From assembly GCA_964582065.1 (NCBI GenBank), contig CAZOQG010000015.1, positions 1 to 23,091 on the forward strand: a DNA stretch of 23,091 bases, written 5' to 3'. Positions within the stretch are counted from its first letter, which is position 1, and every line of letters starts with the position of its first letter. This DNA is from JACNFS01 sp964582065. Lineage in GTDB: Bacteria; Chloroflexota; Dehalococcoidia; GIF9; UBA5629. Shown one piece after another: positions 8,115 through 16,477 of this stretch. The notes below the pieces were generated by a model that was given only the letters and a program-made list of their open reading frames with translations, did not search any database and was not told the DNA's origin. The translations under genes and the position numbers were made by a program.

Positions 8115-8594
8115 ATGAAACAGATTTTTGAAGCTCTAGAGAAAGATGCCCGGCTGACGCCTGAGCAAATTTCTACAATGACTGGCGTTCCGGCCGCCGA
8201 GGTAGAAAAGACAATCAAGAAGGCTGAGAAGGACCGAGCCATCCTGAAATACAAAACTATCATCAATTGGGCCAAATTGGGCGAAGAGGAGGTCTGGGCT
8301 CTTGTTGAAGTTAAGGTTGTTCCCCAACGCGGTGTGGGTTTTGATGCTATCGCTGAACGTATCTATCGTTTTCCCCAAGCCCGCTCCGTCTATCTAGCCT
8401 CTGGCGCCTATGATTTAGCTATACTGGTAGCCGGCAAAACGATGCAGGAGATTGCTGTCTTCGTCTCAGAAAAGCTGGCCCCACTAGAAACAGTACAGGG
8501 CACTGTTACCCATTTCATCCTTAAGAAGTACAAGGAGGATGGCGAAATCCTCCAGGGTGGAGAGGGCATCAAGCGCCTGCCGGTGACTCCTTAG
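8115..8594 (+). CDS. Lrp/AsnC family transcriptional regulator
   Basis: This is a 159-aa feast/famine-type regulator. An N-terminal winged helix-turn-helix (about residues 1-55: ALEKDARLTPEQISTMTGV, EVEKTIKKAEKDRAIL) is followed by the ligand-binding RAM/AsnC_trans_reg alpha-beta sandwich (about 60-145), with SVYLASGAYDLAILVAG as the typical core. Such proteins form dimers to octamers and sense amino acids. A strong ribosome site, AGGAGG, lies 4 nt before the ATG. It stands directly upstream of an aminotransferase, a common arrangement in which the regulator controls its neighbour. The effector amino acid cannot be deduced. The C-terminus, EDGEILQGGEGIKRLPVTP, is a short polar tail beyond the fold. 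Confidence 0.88.
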   Translation: MKQIFEALEKDARLTPEQISTMTGVPAAEVEKTIKKAEKDRAILKYKTIINWAKLGEEEVWALVEVKVVPQRGVGFDAIAERIYRFPQARSVYLASGAYDLAILVAGKTMQEIAVFVSEKLAPLETVQGTVTHFILKKYKEDGEILQGGEGIKRLPVTP

Positions 8595-8633
8595 TCGGAA
8601 TCGCATCCCTTGCTTCGCGGACAGGAGGTCTGT

Positions 8634-9833
8634 GTGTCCAAAACTGGGTCAACTCACATTAAGTTTCCCCACAATTGCATATCTGAAAAGGTGAGCAATA
8701 TTCCACCTTCAGGCATCAGGAAGTTCTTTGATTTGCTCTCCTCGATGGAGGGAGTAATATCCCTTGGGGTAGGCGAACCGGACTTTGTCACGCCCTGGCA
8801 CATACGAGAAGCTGCTATTTACTCTCTCGAAAAAGGCTACACTATGTATACCTCCAACCAGGGGCTGCCTCAGCTCAGGCAAGAATTAGCGAAATACCTC
8901 GAGTCCTGTTGTGGGCTAAACTATGACCCGGAAAACGAGCTTCTCGTTACCGTGGGGGTTAGTGAAGGACTTGACCTTGCCCTGAGAGCCATACTTAATC
9001 CGGGCGATGAGGTCATCATGCCCGACCCCTGCTATGTTGCCTATCCGGCCTGCACTAGCCTGGCTGGAGGGATACCTGTCCCGGTGCCTACTACCGAGAA
9101 GAATAATTTCAAAGTCACGGCTGACGATATCGAGCGGCGGATTACGCAGAGAACCAAGGCAATTTTAATTGGCTATCCGGCCAACCCCACCGGAGCAGTC
9201 ATGGTAAAAGAAGAATTGACTCAAATTGCCGAACTAGCTCAGCAATATAATCTCCTGGTAATCTCCGACGAGGTCTACGCCCAGCTAGTTTACGGTGTGG
9301 AGCATACTTGCCTCGCCAGTCTACCTGGGATGAAGGAGCGCACTATTCTGCTCGATGGATTCTCCAAAGCCTATGCTATGACCGGATGGCGCGTTGGTTA
9401 TGCTGCCAGCGGGCAGGAAATCATCAAAGCCATGACCAAGATTCACCAGTATACTATGCTATGTACTCCGATAATGGGCCAAATGGCTGCTATTGAGGCT
9501 TTGAAGGAAGGGAGCAGCGAGGTAGGGACAATGGTGAGGGATTATGACCGGCGGCGTAGGGTTATGCTCAAGGGATTCAAAAACATCGGCTTGTCCTGTT
9601 TTGAGCCTAAAGGCGCCTTCTACGCATTTCCATCCATAAAGGTTACCGGCATGACCTCTGAAGAATTTGCTGAGAAACTGTTGATTGAAGAGAAGGTAGC
9701 CGTAGTTCCCGGCACTGCCTTCGGCCAGTCTGGTGAAGGATATATCCGTTGCTGCTACGCCACATCCCTTCCCGAAATCGAAGAGGCCCTAAAAAGGATG
9801 GGCAGGTTCGTCAAAAGGCACGGCAAAGTATGA
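8634..9833 (+). CDS. PLP-dependent class I/II aminotransferase (aspartate aminotransferase family)
   Basis: This is a 399-aa fold-type I pyridoxal-phosphate enzyme that moves amino groups between amino acids and 2-oxo acids. Visible landmarks are LGVGEPDFVTPWHI near residue 45, YTSNQGLPQLRQELA, the NPTGA loop, SDEVYAQLVY, and the Schiff-base Lys245 in GFSKAYAMTGWRVGYA. The C-terminal Arg in GYIRCCYATS binds the substrate carboxylate. The overall pattern fits the PatA/AraT-like aspartate/alanine/aromatic group, and substrate choice is not resolvable. The start is GTG 8634, because AGGAGG (8623-8628) lies 5 nt upstream. An upstream TTG at 8610 would place that site inside the gene. It is the last gene of the gatCA operon and probably a target of the preceding regulator. 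Confidence 0.92.
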   Translation: MSKTGSTHIKFPHNCISEKVSNIPPSGIRKFFDLLSSMEGVISLGVGEPDFVTPWHIREAAIYSLEKGYTMYTSNQGLPQLRQELAKYLESCCGLNYDPENELLVTVGVSEGLDLALRAILNPGDEVIMPDPCYVAYPACTSLAGGIPVPVPTTEKNNFKVTADDIERRITQRTKAILIGYPANPTGAVMVKEELTQIAELAQQYNLLVISDEVYAQLVYGVEHTCLASLPGMKERTILLDGFSKAYAMTGWRVGYAASGQEIIKAMTKIHQYTMLCTPIMGQMAAIEALKEGSSEVGTMVRDYDRRRRVMLKGFKNIGLSCFEPKGAFYAFPSIKVTGMTSEEFAEKLLIEEKVAVVPGTAFGQSGEGYIRCCYATSLPEIEEALKRMGRFVKRHGKV

Positions 9834-9871
9834 TAGATGGAGCTGGGGCCAGCACATAATTCGCGTCTATT

Positions 9872-10042
9872 TTAATGGAACAGGACTATTGCACTGAGGG
9901 TTAGCCCCAGTAACAGTAGACCTCCTATGACCACTACCGCGGTCAGCCTCCCCTTCTCATGATTATCATCAGCTACTGCCTTTCCGATTAGGCCGCCGCA
10001 AATGGAGAATAGGGCACAAAAGCCAGCTATTGGCCGCAACAC
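9872..10042 (-). CDS. Small predicted membrane protein (about 56 aa)
   Basis: This short frame begins at GTG 10042, about 13 nt after the stop of the phosphatase gene on the same strand. It encodes two hydrophobic helices: PIAGFCALFSICGGLIGKAV (about residues 4-23) and LTAVVVIGGLLLLGLTLSAIVLF. They are joined by a charged loop, DDNHEKGR. The pattern of two membrane spans with a charged turn is unlikely by chance. No good ribosome site is seen, and the start could also be the TTG at 10039. The frame stays open upstream into the phosphatase gene, but that part lies in an overlapping frame and is not credible. The function is unknown. Confidence 0.45.
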   Translation of the reverse strand: MLRPIAGFCALFSICGGLIGKAVADDNHEKGRLTAVVVIGGLLLLGLTLSAIVLFH

Positions 10043-10055
10043 ATATGTAGTATAA

Positions 10056-10847
10056 CTAACCGAAGTATCCCGTAAACTCTCGGTGAAGCTCACGATTTGA
10101 GGCGATGATTTGCTCGTCCTGAGAAGTGGCTGGCTTCCCTTCCCAGTCGGTAACCTCGCCGCCGGCTTCCCTGACCAATAGAAGCCCGCTGGCGATATCC
10201 CAGGGGTAAACAAAGCGGTGGCAATAGAGGTTAACCCGTCCACAGGCGACGTAAGCTAACCCTAAGGATGCTGACCCCATAATTCTCAGGCAATGTACCT
10301 GACCCCATAACTTGCTAGTTATGTCAAGCAATTCACTGCCTTGCTCATAGCTATAACCCAGGTCAAGGCCTACTAAAGAGGCCTGAAGTGAGCCTTCTTT
10401 GGAGACATGGATCGCTGAGTCGTCAAGATAAGCCCCCTGCCCTTTCTCGGCCCGAAAAAGCTCCTCTCTAAGTGGGTCGTAGGTTACCCCCAGCAGAATG
10501 TCCTCATCTTTGACCAGGGCAATAGTTGTGCAGAAGAACGGGATACCAAAGACATAATTGTTGGTGCCGTCCAACGGGTCAACTATCCATGTATAGCCGG
10601 TAACCGGGGTAGTGGAATTAGATTCCTCAGACAGTATATTGCAGGCGGGATACTCCCGTTCCAGGAACTCCACTATCAGCTTTTCAGACAGAATATCTGC
10701 GTCGGTAACCAGGTTGCTCTTACCCTTGTGTTTTATCTCTTTTTCCGAGTGAAAATGAGCCAGGAGAATCTTACCCGCTTCTCTGGCCGCCTCAATAGCT
10801 ACTTCAAGGGCACTCCTGCCACTTCGTGCTAAGGGCAAGTTATTCAT
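10056..10847 (-). CDS. Inositol-1-monophosphatase family protein (SuhB-like)
   Basis: This is a 263-aa Mg-dependent phosphatase of the inositol monophosphatase superfamily, which dephosphorylates inositol phosphates, fructose-1,6-bisphosphate, histidinol phosphate or PAP depending on the member. The metal-site motifs are complete: TDAD near residue 48, LSEES (72-76), WIVDPLDGTNN (87-97), and the C-terminal PWDIASGLLLVREAGG. The family member cannot be fixed from motifs alone. Suppressor SuhB/IMPase is the most common annotation. The ATG lacks a clear ribosome site. A small membrane protein follows after 13 nt, and repeat DNA separates it from trpS upstream. Confidence 0.9.
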   Translation of the reverse strand: MNNLPLARSGRSALEVAIEAAREAGKILLAHFHSEKEIKHKGKSNLVTDADILSEKLIVEFLEREYPACNILSEESNSTTPVTGYTWIVDPLDGTNNYVFGIPFFCTTIALVKDEDILLGVTYDPLREELFRAEKGQGAYLDDSAIHVSKEGSLQASLVGLDLGYSYEQGSELLDITSKLWGQVHCLRIMGSASLGLAYVACGRVNLYCHRFVYPWDIASGLLLVREAGGEVTDWEGKPATSQDEQIIASNRELHREFTGYFG

Positions 10848-10865
10848 AGGAAGTTGTTTGTTTTG

Positions 10866-10940
10866 TCACCCTCACCTTATTCCTCTCCCCTTAAGGGAGA
10901 GGCTAAATGAGGGATTCTTCGCTTCGCTCGGAATGACAGG
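10866..10940 (+). repeat. Dispersed palindromic repeat (hairpin plus GCTTCGCTCGGAATGAC tail)
   Basis: The gap between trpS and the phosphatase gene holds a near-perfect hairpin, CCTCTCCC/GGGAGAGG (10882-10902), flanked by GTCACCCTCACC on the left. A GATTCTTCGCTTCGCTCGG segment followed by AATGACAGG lies on the right (10913-10940). The right part shares GCTTCGCTCG-AATGACAGG with the copy ending at 12300. Such elements are common short interspersed repeats in bacterial intergenic DNA. Confidence 0.6.
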
Positions 10941-10973
10941 TATGGTTGCTAAACACTCTCATAATCAGGTGTT

Positions 10974-11960
10974 TCAAACAGACCGCCCAACAAGCCCCAT
11001 CTTTTCTTTGACCTCTGCCAAGGTCTCTCTGGCAATAACCTGAGCCCGGCAAGCTCCGTCAGAAACGACTTCAGTTACATACTGCGGTTTAGCTGCAAAA
11101 GCAGCTCTTCTTTCCCGAAGAGCCTCTAGTTCCGAATTTATCCCTTGAGCAAGGAGTTGTTTGCAGTCAACACAACCGATGCCTGCCGAACGGCACTCAT
11201 CAGCAACCCCATCAACACGATCCGGATTAAAAAAGTGATGGAGACTGAAGACATTGCACACCTCGGGGTGGCCCGGGTCAGAGCGATACCGCCGAGCTGG
11301 GTCAGTGACCGCGGTCATCACCAGCTTCAACGTCTGCTCGGGTGTGGCCGCCAGTTCAATGTAGTTGTCATAGGTCTTGCCCATCTTTTGAGTCCCATTC
11401 AACCCCACCACCAAAGGGGAGGACGTGAGCTTGGATTGAGGCTCAGGAAAAGTAGGGCCAAAGATAGAGTTGAAGCGGCGAGCTATTTCGCGTGCCAGTT
11501 CAAGGTGAGGAAGCTGGTCTTCACCTACTGGCACAACCTCTCCCTTATAGAGCACAATGTCTGCGGTCATAAGCACTGGATAGCCTACCAGTCCATAGTT
11601 GACATTCTGTGGTTGCATCCGTGCCTTCTCTTTGAAAGTAGGCACCCGCAGTAACCAGCCCAAGGGGGTGACCATACTAAGCAAAGTATGAAGCTCCATA
11701 ACTTCGGGTACATGGGATTGAACAAACAGTATGCTCTTTTGTGGGTCAAGGCCAGCAGCCAACCAGTCAAGCATCATCTCGTGGATGTTCTCTTGAAGCC
11801 TGTCCGTCTCCTCCAAGCTGGTCAAAGCATGGACGTCAACTATGCAATAAATGCAATCATATTCTTCTTGGAGGTTAACGTAATTCTGAATAGCGCCCAA
11901 GTAATTACCGATGTGCTGCCTACCGGTAGGTCGGGCACCAGAGAACACACGCTGTTTCAT
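10974..11960 (-). CDS. trpS: Tryptophanyl-tRNA synthetase
   Basis: This enzyme charges tRNA(Trp) with tryptophan. It is a 328-aa class Ic synthetase of bacterial length. The N-terminus is SGARPTGRQHIGNYLGA, with the HIGH motif as HIGN (16-19). Other landmarks are the tryptophan pocket MTADIVLYKG and VGEDQLPHLELAREIARRFN. The KMSKS loop is replaced by KMGKT (192-196). The C-terminal anticodon-binding helical part (LQ-like region from about 230 on) is present to LAEVKEKMGL. The Ser-to-Gly and Ser-to-Thr changes in the loop keep both lysines. The ATG has a GGCGGG stretch 4 nt upstream. It is transcribed away from argS, with 376 nt of repeat-bearing DNA between. Confidence 0.96.
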   Translation of the reverse strand: MKQRVFSGARPTGRQHIGNYLGAIQNYVNLQEEYDCIYCIVDVHALTSLEETDRLQENIHEMMLDWLAAGLDPQKSILFVQSHVPEVMELHTLLSMVTPLGWLLRVPTFKEKARMQPQNVNYGLVGYPVLMTADIVLYKGEVVPVGEDQLPHLELAREIARRFNSIFGPTFPEPQSKLTSSPLVVGLNGTQKMGKTYDNYIELAATPEQTLKLVMTAVTDPARRYRSDPGHPEVCNVFSLHHFFNPDRVDGVADECRSAGIGCVDCKQLLAQGINSELEALRERRAAFAAKPQYVTEVVSDGACRAQVIARETLAEVKEKMGLVGRSV

Positions 11961-11972
11961 TTTTCCCGCCGA

Positions 11973-12001
11973 AGTTTAGCACAAACCGCTACTAGCTACA
12001 A
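11973..12001 (-). promoter_or_regulatory. Candidate promoter of trpS
   Basis: On the minus strand, TTGTAG (11996-12001) and TAAACT (11973-11978) are 17 nt apart. TGC just before the second box makes it an extended -10. The expected RNA start would lie only about 6 nt before the ATG, so the message would be almost leaderless. This weakens the call. Confidence 0.35.
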
Positions 12002-12028
12002 TGCAATAGCTGTTTATTAACGGCGAAA

Positions 12029-12056
12029 GTCACCCTGAGCGACAGCGAAGGGGCTC
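12029..12056 (+). repeat. Fragment of the GTCACCCTGAGCGA dispersed repeat
   Basis: GTCACCCTGAGCGACAGCG followed by AAGGGGCTC resembles the widespread intergenic repeat with core GTCATCCTGAGCGAAGCGAAGG. A reverse-complement relative, GAATCTCGCTCAGGATGA, occurs near 20507. Only one arm is present. Confidence 0.5.
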
Positions 12057-12212
12057 AAAGTTAGAATGTAAAAGCCAAAAGTCGAAAAGCAATTCAGGGC
12101 TTCGGCTCTAAAGAGGAGCAAATAGTTTTTCCATTTTTGTTTGTCATCTTGGCTTTTAGGTCTTAGATTTTGAGTTTAGCGATAGCGAAGGGCTCCCTCA
12201 AAAGGACACGAA

Positions 12213-12300
12213 GTCGTCTTTGCGAAGAGCATAAGCGACGAAGCAATCTCGGAGGAAGTGGAGAACCATTAGATTGCTTCGCTTCGCTCGCAATGACAGG
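12213..12300. repeat. MITE-like inverted repeat (about 88 bp)
   Basis: The left arm (12213-12250) runs GTCGTCTTTGCGAAGAGC, then AAGCGACGAAGCAATCTC. The right arm (12272-12300) is GATTGCTTCGCTTCGCTCGC then AATGACAGG. The right arm's reverse complement aligns to the left arm with small gaps, giving a long imperfect hairpin with a loop of about 20 nt. It carries no protein and lies wholly between genes, typical of a non-autonomous palindromic element. Confidence 0.65.
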
Positions 12301-12336
12301 ATATGGAGGGCTCAGGATAGATTTGAGGACATCTGT

Positions 12337-14019
12337 CTACATACTTTCAGGAGCTGTCATCCCCATCAGGTGAAGGGCTCTTGCCAGAACGATTTGGGCC
12401 GCCCTGACTAACTTAAGCCGGGCCGAAGTTACCGTCTCATTTCTGGAAACAACCCGACGTTGCTTGTAAAAGCTATGGAACGCAGTAGCCAAGTCTTGAG
12501 CATAGTAAGGCAAATGATGAGGCTCCAAGCTGCGAGCAACTGTCTCTACCATTTCTGGCAGCAAAATCAGGCGGCGTATTAAGGTCAGCTCCGGCTCGCT
12601 GTTGAGTAAGGAAACATCGCCCTGGCTATAATCTATTCCTCTTTCTTCAGCTAACCGAAGAATACCGGCGATACGAGCGTGGGCGTATTGAACGTAGTAA
12701 ACCGGGTTATCCGCCGATTGTTTCTTGGCCAGCTCCAAATCAAAGTCCATCTGGGCATCAGCCGAACGAGACAAGAAGAAGAAGCGACAGGCGTCCGTGC
12801 CAACTTCGTCTATCACTTCCCTCAGGGTAATGACATCGCCGCTACGCTTGGAGACTCTGACTATTTCTTGGCCACGCCGCAGTGTAACCAGCTGGCAAAT
12901 TATGATTCTGAGCCGTTCTGGATTCACCCCCAAGGCATTGACCACAGCTTTCATACGAGAAACATGTCCCTGGTGGTCGGCTCCCCAGATATCGATCACG
13001 GTGTCAAAGTGCCGTTCCGAAAACTTGTTGAAGTGATAGGCGATATCAGATGCGAAGTAAGTGGGTGAACCATCGCTGCGTACTAGTACGTTGTCCTTAT
13101 CTTCGCCTAACGCAGAAGACACAAACCAAGTGGCATTTTCCTTCTCCGTCATATAGCCACCGTCTCCCAGCAACTTCATAGCTTTTTCATATTGGCCACC
13201 GGGATACAGGCTTTGCTCACTGAACCAGACATCAAACTCCAGTCCCAGCAACTCGAGGTCATGCCTAATCTTGTCCATGATTTTGCCAATTCCAATCTCC
13301 CCCAACCCCTGAGTAGCAACACCTTCAGGCAATGCTAGAAAACGGTCGCCCTCCGTGCCAATAATCTCGTTAGCCACATCAACCATGTAGTTACCCATAT
13401 AGCCGTCGCTTGGCATTTCAGCATCGACGCCAAGGCATTGCTGATAGCGGGCATAAAGAGAACGCTTGAAAGCATCTAATTGGCTACCCGCATCATTGAT
13501 ATAATATTCCTTCTCTACAGCATGACCAGCGGCACCAAGCACATTGGCCAAAGTGCTGCCCAAGACAGCGCCACGCCCATGGCCGACATGAAGAGGTCCA
13601 GTAGGATTAACGCTAACAAACTCAACTTGAATAGACTTGCTATCCTCCAAATCAATATTACCATACGAATCGCCAGCATCTAAGATAGCTTCTACCTGCT
13701 TTGTCAGCCAGTCGCCGCTAAGAGTGAAGTTGATGAAACCCGGAGGGGCAGCAACTACTTTGGCGACCTCGGTCAAACGAGGCATAAGTTCAATAATCTT
13801 CTCAGCGATTGCTAGCGGGGCCATTTCTGTTGCCCGGGCCAACTTCAATGGAAGGCTTGAAGCATAATCGCCATGCTCAGGATTTTGTGGGTGTTCTATG
13901 AACACCTCGGGCAGTGCCGTAAAAGCAAGTAACCCTTGTTGCTGGGCCTCTATTGCAGCTTGTTCTAAAGCTCCAGCCAGTTTTCGTCTCAATATCGTCA
14001 AATCAGCTCCATTCACCAC
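12337..14019 (-). CDS. argS: Arginyl-tRNA synthetase
   Basis: This enzyme charges tRNA(Arg) with arginine. It is a 560-aa class I synthetase. An N-terminal Add-1 domain, typical of ArgRS, is followed by the HIGH signature in VNPTGPLHVGHGRGA (HVGH at 144-147), then YYINDAGSQ, WGADHQGHV and the loop VRVSKRSGDVITLREV standing for KMSKS. The all-helical anticodon domain includes DNPVYYVQYAHARIAGILR and ends ARALHLMGMTAPESM; the family signature ALxLLG/M is seen. The start is GTG 14019 or GTG 14016 inside the 3' end of recG, giving a 14-17 nt overlap and likely translational coupling. No other start fits the family N-terminus. Confidence 0.96.
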   Translation of the reverse strand: MVNGADLTILRRKLAGALEQAAIEAQQQGLLAFTALPEVFIEHPQNPEHGDYASSLPLKLARATEMAPLAIAEKIIELMPRLTEVAKVVAAPPGFINFTLSGDWLTKQVEAILDAGDSYGNIDLEDSKSIQVEFVSVNPTGPLHVGHGRGAVLGSTLANVLGAAGHAVEKEYYINDAGSQLDAFKRSLYARYQQCLGVDAEMPSDGYMGNYMVDVANEIIGTEGDRFLALPEGVATQGLGEIGIGKIMDKIRHDLELLGLEFDVWFSEQSLYPGGQYEKAMKLLGDGGYMTEKENATWFVSSALGEDKDNVLVRSDGSPTYFASDIAYHFNKFSERHFDTVIDIWGADHQGHVSRMKAVVNALGVNPERLRIIICQLVTLRRGQEIVRVSKRSGDVITLREVIDEVGTDACRFFFLSRSADAQMDFDLELAKKQSADNPVYYVQYAHARIAGILRLAEERGIDYSQGDVSLLNSEPELTLIRRLILLPEMVETVARSLEPHHLPYYAQDLATAFHSFYKQRRVVSRNETVTSARLKLVRAAQIVLARALHLMGMTAPESM

Positions 14020-16477
14020 CGCTTCGCCATACTCTAGCTACCTCCTGAGCCAGGAGACGATGCTCAGACATCTTGAGGCCAGGATCACTGTGGAAAAGAG
14101 CTATCGCCTCATTTCGAGCCAACTCCAGAAGGGGGGTATCGGACAACCTAGCCATACGGAGGTCTGGCAAACCGCTCTGGCGAGTACCGAAGAATTCACC
14201 CGGCCCTCGCAGCTCCAGGTCTTTTTCAGCTAACTCAAAACCGTCCTGAGTCTCCTCAACCGCCTTCAATCTTTCCCTTCCTTCAGGTGAAGGGTTCTCA
14301 GCCAAGAGCACACAGTAACTCTGCTTTTCACCCCGCCCCACTCGACCCCGAAACTGATGCAACTGGGATAGGCCAAAACGGTCAGCCGCCTCCACCAGCA
14401 TGACTGTAGCATTGGGTACATCAATGCCTACCTCCACCACGGGCGTAGACACTAGAATACCAAGCTTACCATCCCGGAAGCTTTGCATTACTCCCTCTTT
14501 GTCATTGGCTGGCATTCGCCCGTGAAGTAAGCCAAGCCTCAAATCAGGGAAAACCTCGTTGGATAATCGCTCATACTCAGCTACTGCCGCCTTGGCTTCG
14601 ATGTTTTCTGATTCCTCAATAAGAGGGCAAATTATGAAAGCTTGCTGTCCAGCAGCAATCTGCCGCCGTAGAAAGTCATACGCCCTGCTCCTGTATTTAG
14701 GCTCAAGCCACCTTGTTCTTATCGCCTGCCTTCCCGGAGGCAGCTCGTCTATAACCGAAAGGTCCAAATCGCCATAAAGCGTCAGCGCCAGTGTCCGTGG
14801 GATCGGGGTAGCTGTCATTATCAGTATGTGGGGATTGAATCCCTTCTGACGCAATGTTGAGCGCTGCAAGACGCCAAAGCGATGCTGCTCATCAACTACT
14901 GCCAGCCCAAGCTTGCAAAACTCCACCGCCTTCTGAATAAGAGCGTGAGTGCCGATGACAATGTCTATCTCGCCTTCCTGAATCCGCTGATGCAGATTTT
15001 CTTTCTCTTTTTCGCTCAGACTGCCTACTAGTAAGGCAAGGGTAACAGGACGGGGAAAAAGCCCATCATAGCTGCAAACGTTGCCTTGCTCATCCTTTTT
15101 GTGACTCACTCTAGATAGAAGCTGGCGAATACTATGAAAATGTTGCTCAGCCAGTATCTCGGTTGGTGCCATCAGTGCTCCCTGATAGCCATTATCAGCA
15201 GCTACCAACAAAGCTGCCACAGCCACCACAGTTTTGCCGCTACCTACCTCACCCTGCAGAAGACGTGACATAGGCCTCGATTGTTTCATGTCAGCTAAGA
15301 TCTCCTGAAGCACTCGCTGCTGGGCCAGAGTCAACGTGAATGGCAAGGACTTCAGAAACCCGTTGATACTTTCCCCACCTATGTTGAAAGCGTTGCCCGG
15401 TTGGCTTTCCTGCCAGTCTCGCTTCTTGTCGAGCACACCTAATTGAAGAAGGAAGAGCTCATCAAAAGCCAGACGCTTCCTGGCCTCCGCCTTCGTCAAA
15501 TGACTGTCTGGATAATGAGCTTGCACAATCGCTTCTGGCAAATCCAAGAGCTGGCACCGAATCTTGATTTCCTGAGGTAAGAAATCGGCCACCTGCCATG
15601 TCCAATTGTCAACAACTCTCTTTACCAGATTTCTCAACTGACGGGGATATAGGCCCCGAGTCAAAGGATAAACGGGCACTAGACGACCGGTATGAATCAA
15701 TTCCTTATCTTCGACCAATTCCCACTCTGGCGATTCAAAGACCTTCTGCCTCTTGAATTCAGTCACCCTGCCACTGAGCATTAGCTGAGCATTTGTGGGA
15801 AAGTTTTTGGCCAGATAAGGTTGATTAAACCAGACTACTCTCATAGTGCCTGACTCATCACAAACCGTAATTTCGGTGCCCCGCTGGTTGCCCAGCCTGG
15901 CTATTCGAGCCTCCCAGACGGTAGCCAAAATGGTTTGCTCCTCATCCACTTCGAGCTCAGCAATAGATTTTCTCTGGCTGTAATCGACGTGACGCCTGGG
16001 AAAGAAGTAAACTAGGTCACGAATTGTCTTCACTCCCAGCCTGGCTAGCTTGTTAGCCAAATTGGCACTAACACCTTTGACAACGGTTACATCTGAGTCT
16101 AGTCCTTTGTCACCATTTGGAGAACGAGCTCCGGAAGCAGAGGACGCACGACTGGCTACCACGGAGCAGGCCGGGTTCTTTATTGCTGGCGCTGCTCCCG
16201 CTGCTCCTTCCGCCCGAGCTAGCCAATCAAGGACATCCTTTACCCACGCCTTACGCCTGTCTGTATCCCAAGCAGCATAACTAGGTTCAGCCAACTGAAG
16301 TTCATTGAAATGAACCAGAAGTTGAGGGGAGTTTATCTTGTCTCTGGTTTCTACTGCCCATTTGCGAAGGAATTTGTCGAGCCCGCCCATTACGGTGGTA
16401 TCAACATAGTTCCTCTGGCATTCCATTTCGAGAATGGTACGCAGTGGCTCGACATCTACGAGCGATGGAGCTGTCAC
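14003..16477 (-). CDS. recG: ATP-dependent DNA helicase RecG
   Basis: RecG is a double-strand DNA translocase that reverses stalled replication forks and processes Holliday junctions. The protein is 824 aa, longer than the roughly 690 aa of the E. coli type. About 130 extra N-terminal residues (LRTILEMECQRNYVDTTVMG, then an Ala/Ser-rich linker) precede the wedge/OB domain, which begins near VTVVKGVSANLANKLARLGV. The helicase core has Walker A GEVGSGKT (about residue 410), motif II DEQHRFGVLQ (about 528), motif III MTATPIPRTL, and motif VI QFRGRVGRGE (about 711). The TRG tail is at FGTRQSGLPDLRMA. The GTG start overlaps the stop of the small upstream gene (TAGTG). It lies in the fakA-hyp-recG-argS operon. 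Confidence 0.96.
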   Translation of the reverse strand: MTAPSLVDVEPLRTILEMECQRNYVDTTVMGGLDKFLRKWAVETRDKINSPQLLVHFNELQLAEPSYAAWDTDRRKAWVKDVLDWLARAEGAAGAAPAIKNPACSVVASRASSASGARSPNGDKGLDSDVTVVKGVSANLANKLARLGVKTIRDLVYFFPRRHVDYSQRKSIAELEVDEEQTILATVWEARIARLGNQRGTEITVCDESGTMRVVWFNQPYLAKNFPTNAQLMLSGRVTEFKRQKVFESPEWELVEDKELIHTGRLVPVYPLTRGLYPRQLRNLVKRVVDNWTWQVADFLPQEIKIRCQLLDLPEAIVQAHYPDSHLTKAEARKRLAFDELFLLQLGVLDKKRDWQESQPGNAFNIGGESINGFLKSLPFTLTLAQQRVLQEILADMKQSRPMSRLLQGEVGSGKTVVAVAALLVAADNGYQGALMAPTEILAEQHFHSIRQLLSRVSHKKDEQGNVCSYDGLFPRPVTLALLVGSLSEKEKENLHQRIQEGEIDIVIGTHALIQKAVEFCKLGLAVVDEQHRFGVLQRSTLRQKGFNPHILIMTATPIPRTLALTLYGDLDLSVIDELPPGRQAIRTRWLEPKYRSRAYDFLRRQIAAGQQAFIICPLIEESENIEAKAAVAEYERLSNEVFPDLRLGLLHGRMPANDKEGVMQSFRDGKLGILVSTPVVEVGIDVPNATVMLVEAADRFGLSQLHQFRGRVGRGEKQSYCVLLAENPSPEGRERLKAVEETQDGFELAEKDLELRGPGEFFGTRQSGLPDLRMARLSDTPLLELARNEAIALFHSDPGLKMSEHRLLAQEVARVWRSGGEWS

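Larger units (their letters stand above)
11961..12336. other. Intergenic region rich in degenerate repeats
   Basis: No gene is seen in this 376-nt interval between the trpS start and the argS end. It holds a candidate trpS promoter, a fragment of a GTCAYCCTGAGCGA-type repeat (12029-12056), an A/T-rich stretch, a second fragment around 12176-12200 (AGCGATAGCGAAGGGCTC), and a complete inverted repeat at 12213-12300. Short open frames here show no recognisable protein. Confidence 0.6.

Noticed and set aside
11145..11654. Plus-strand frame of 169 codons inside trpS
   Set aside because: It is antisense to well-conserved TrpRS motifs, so it is a shadow frame.
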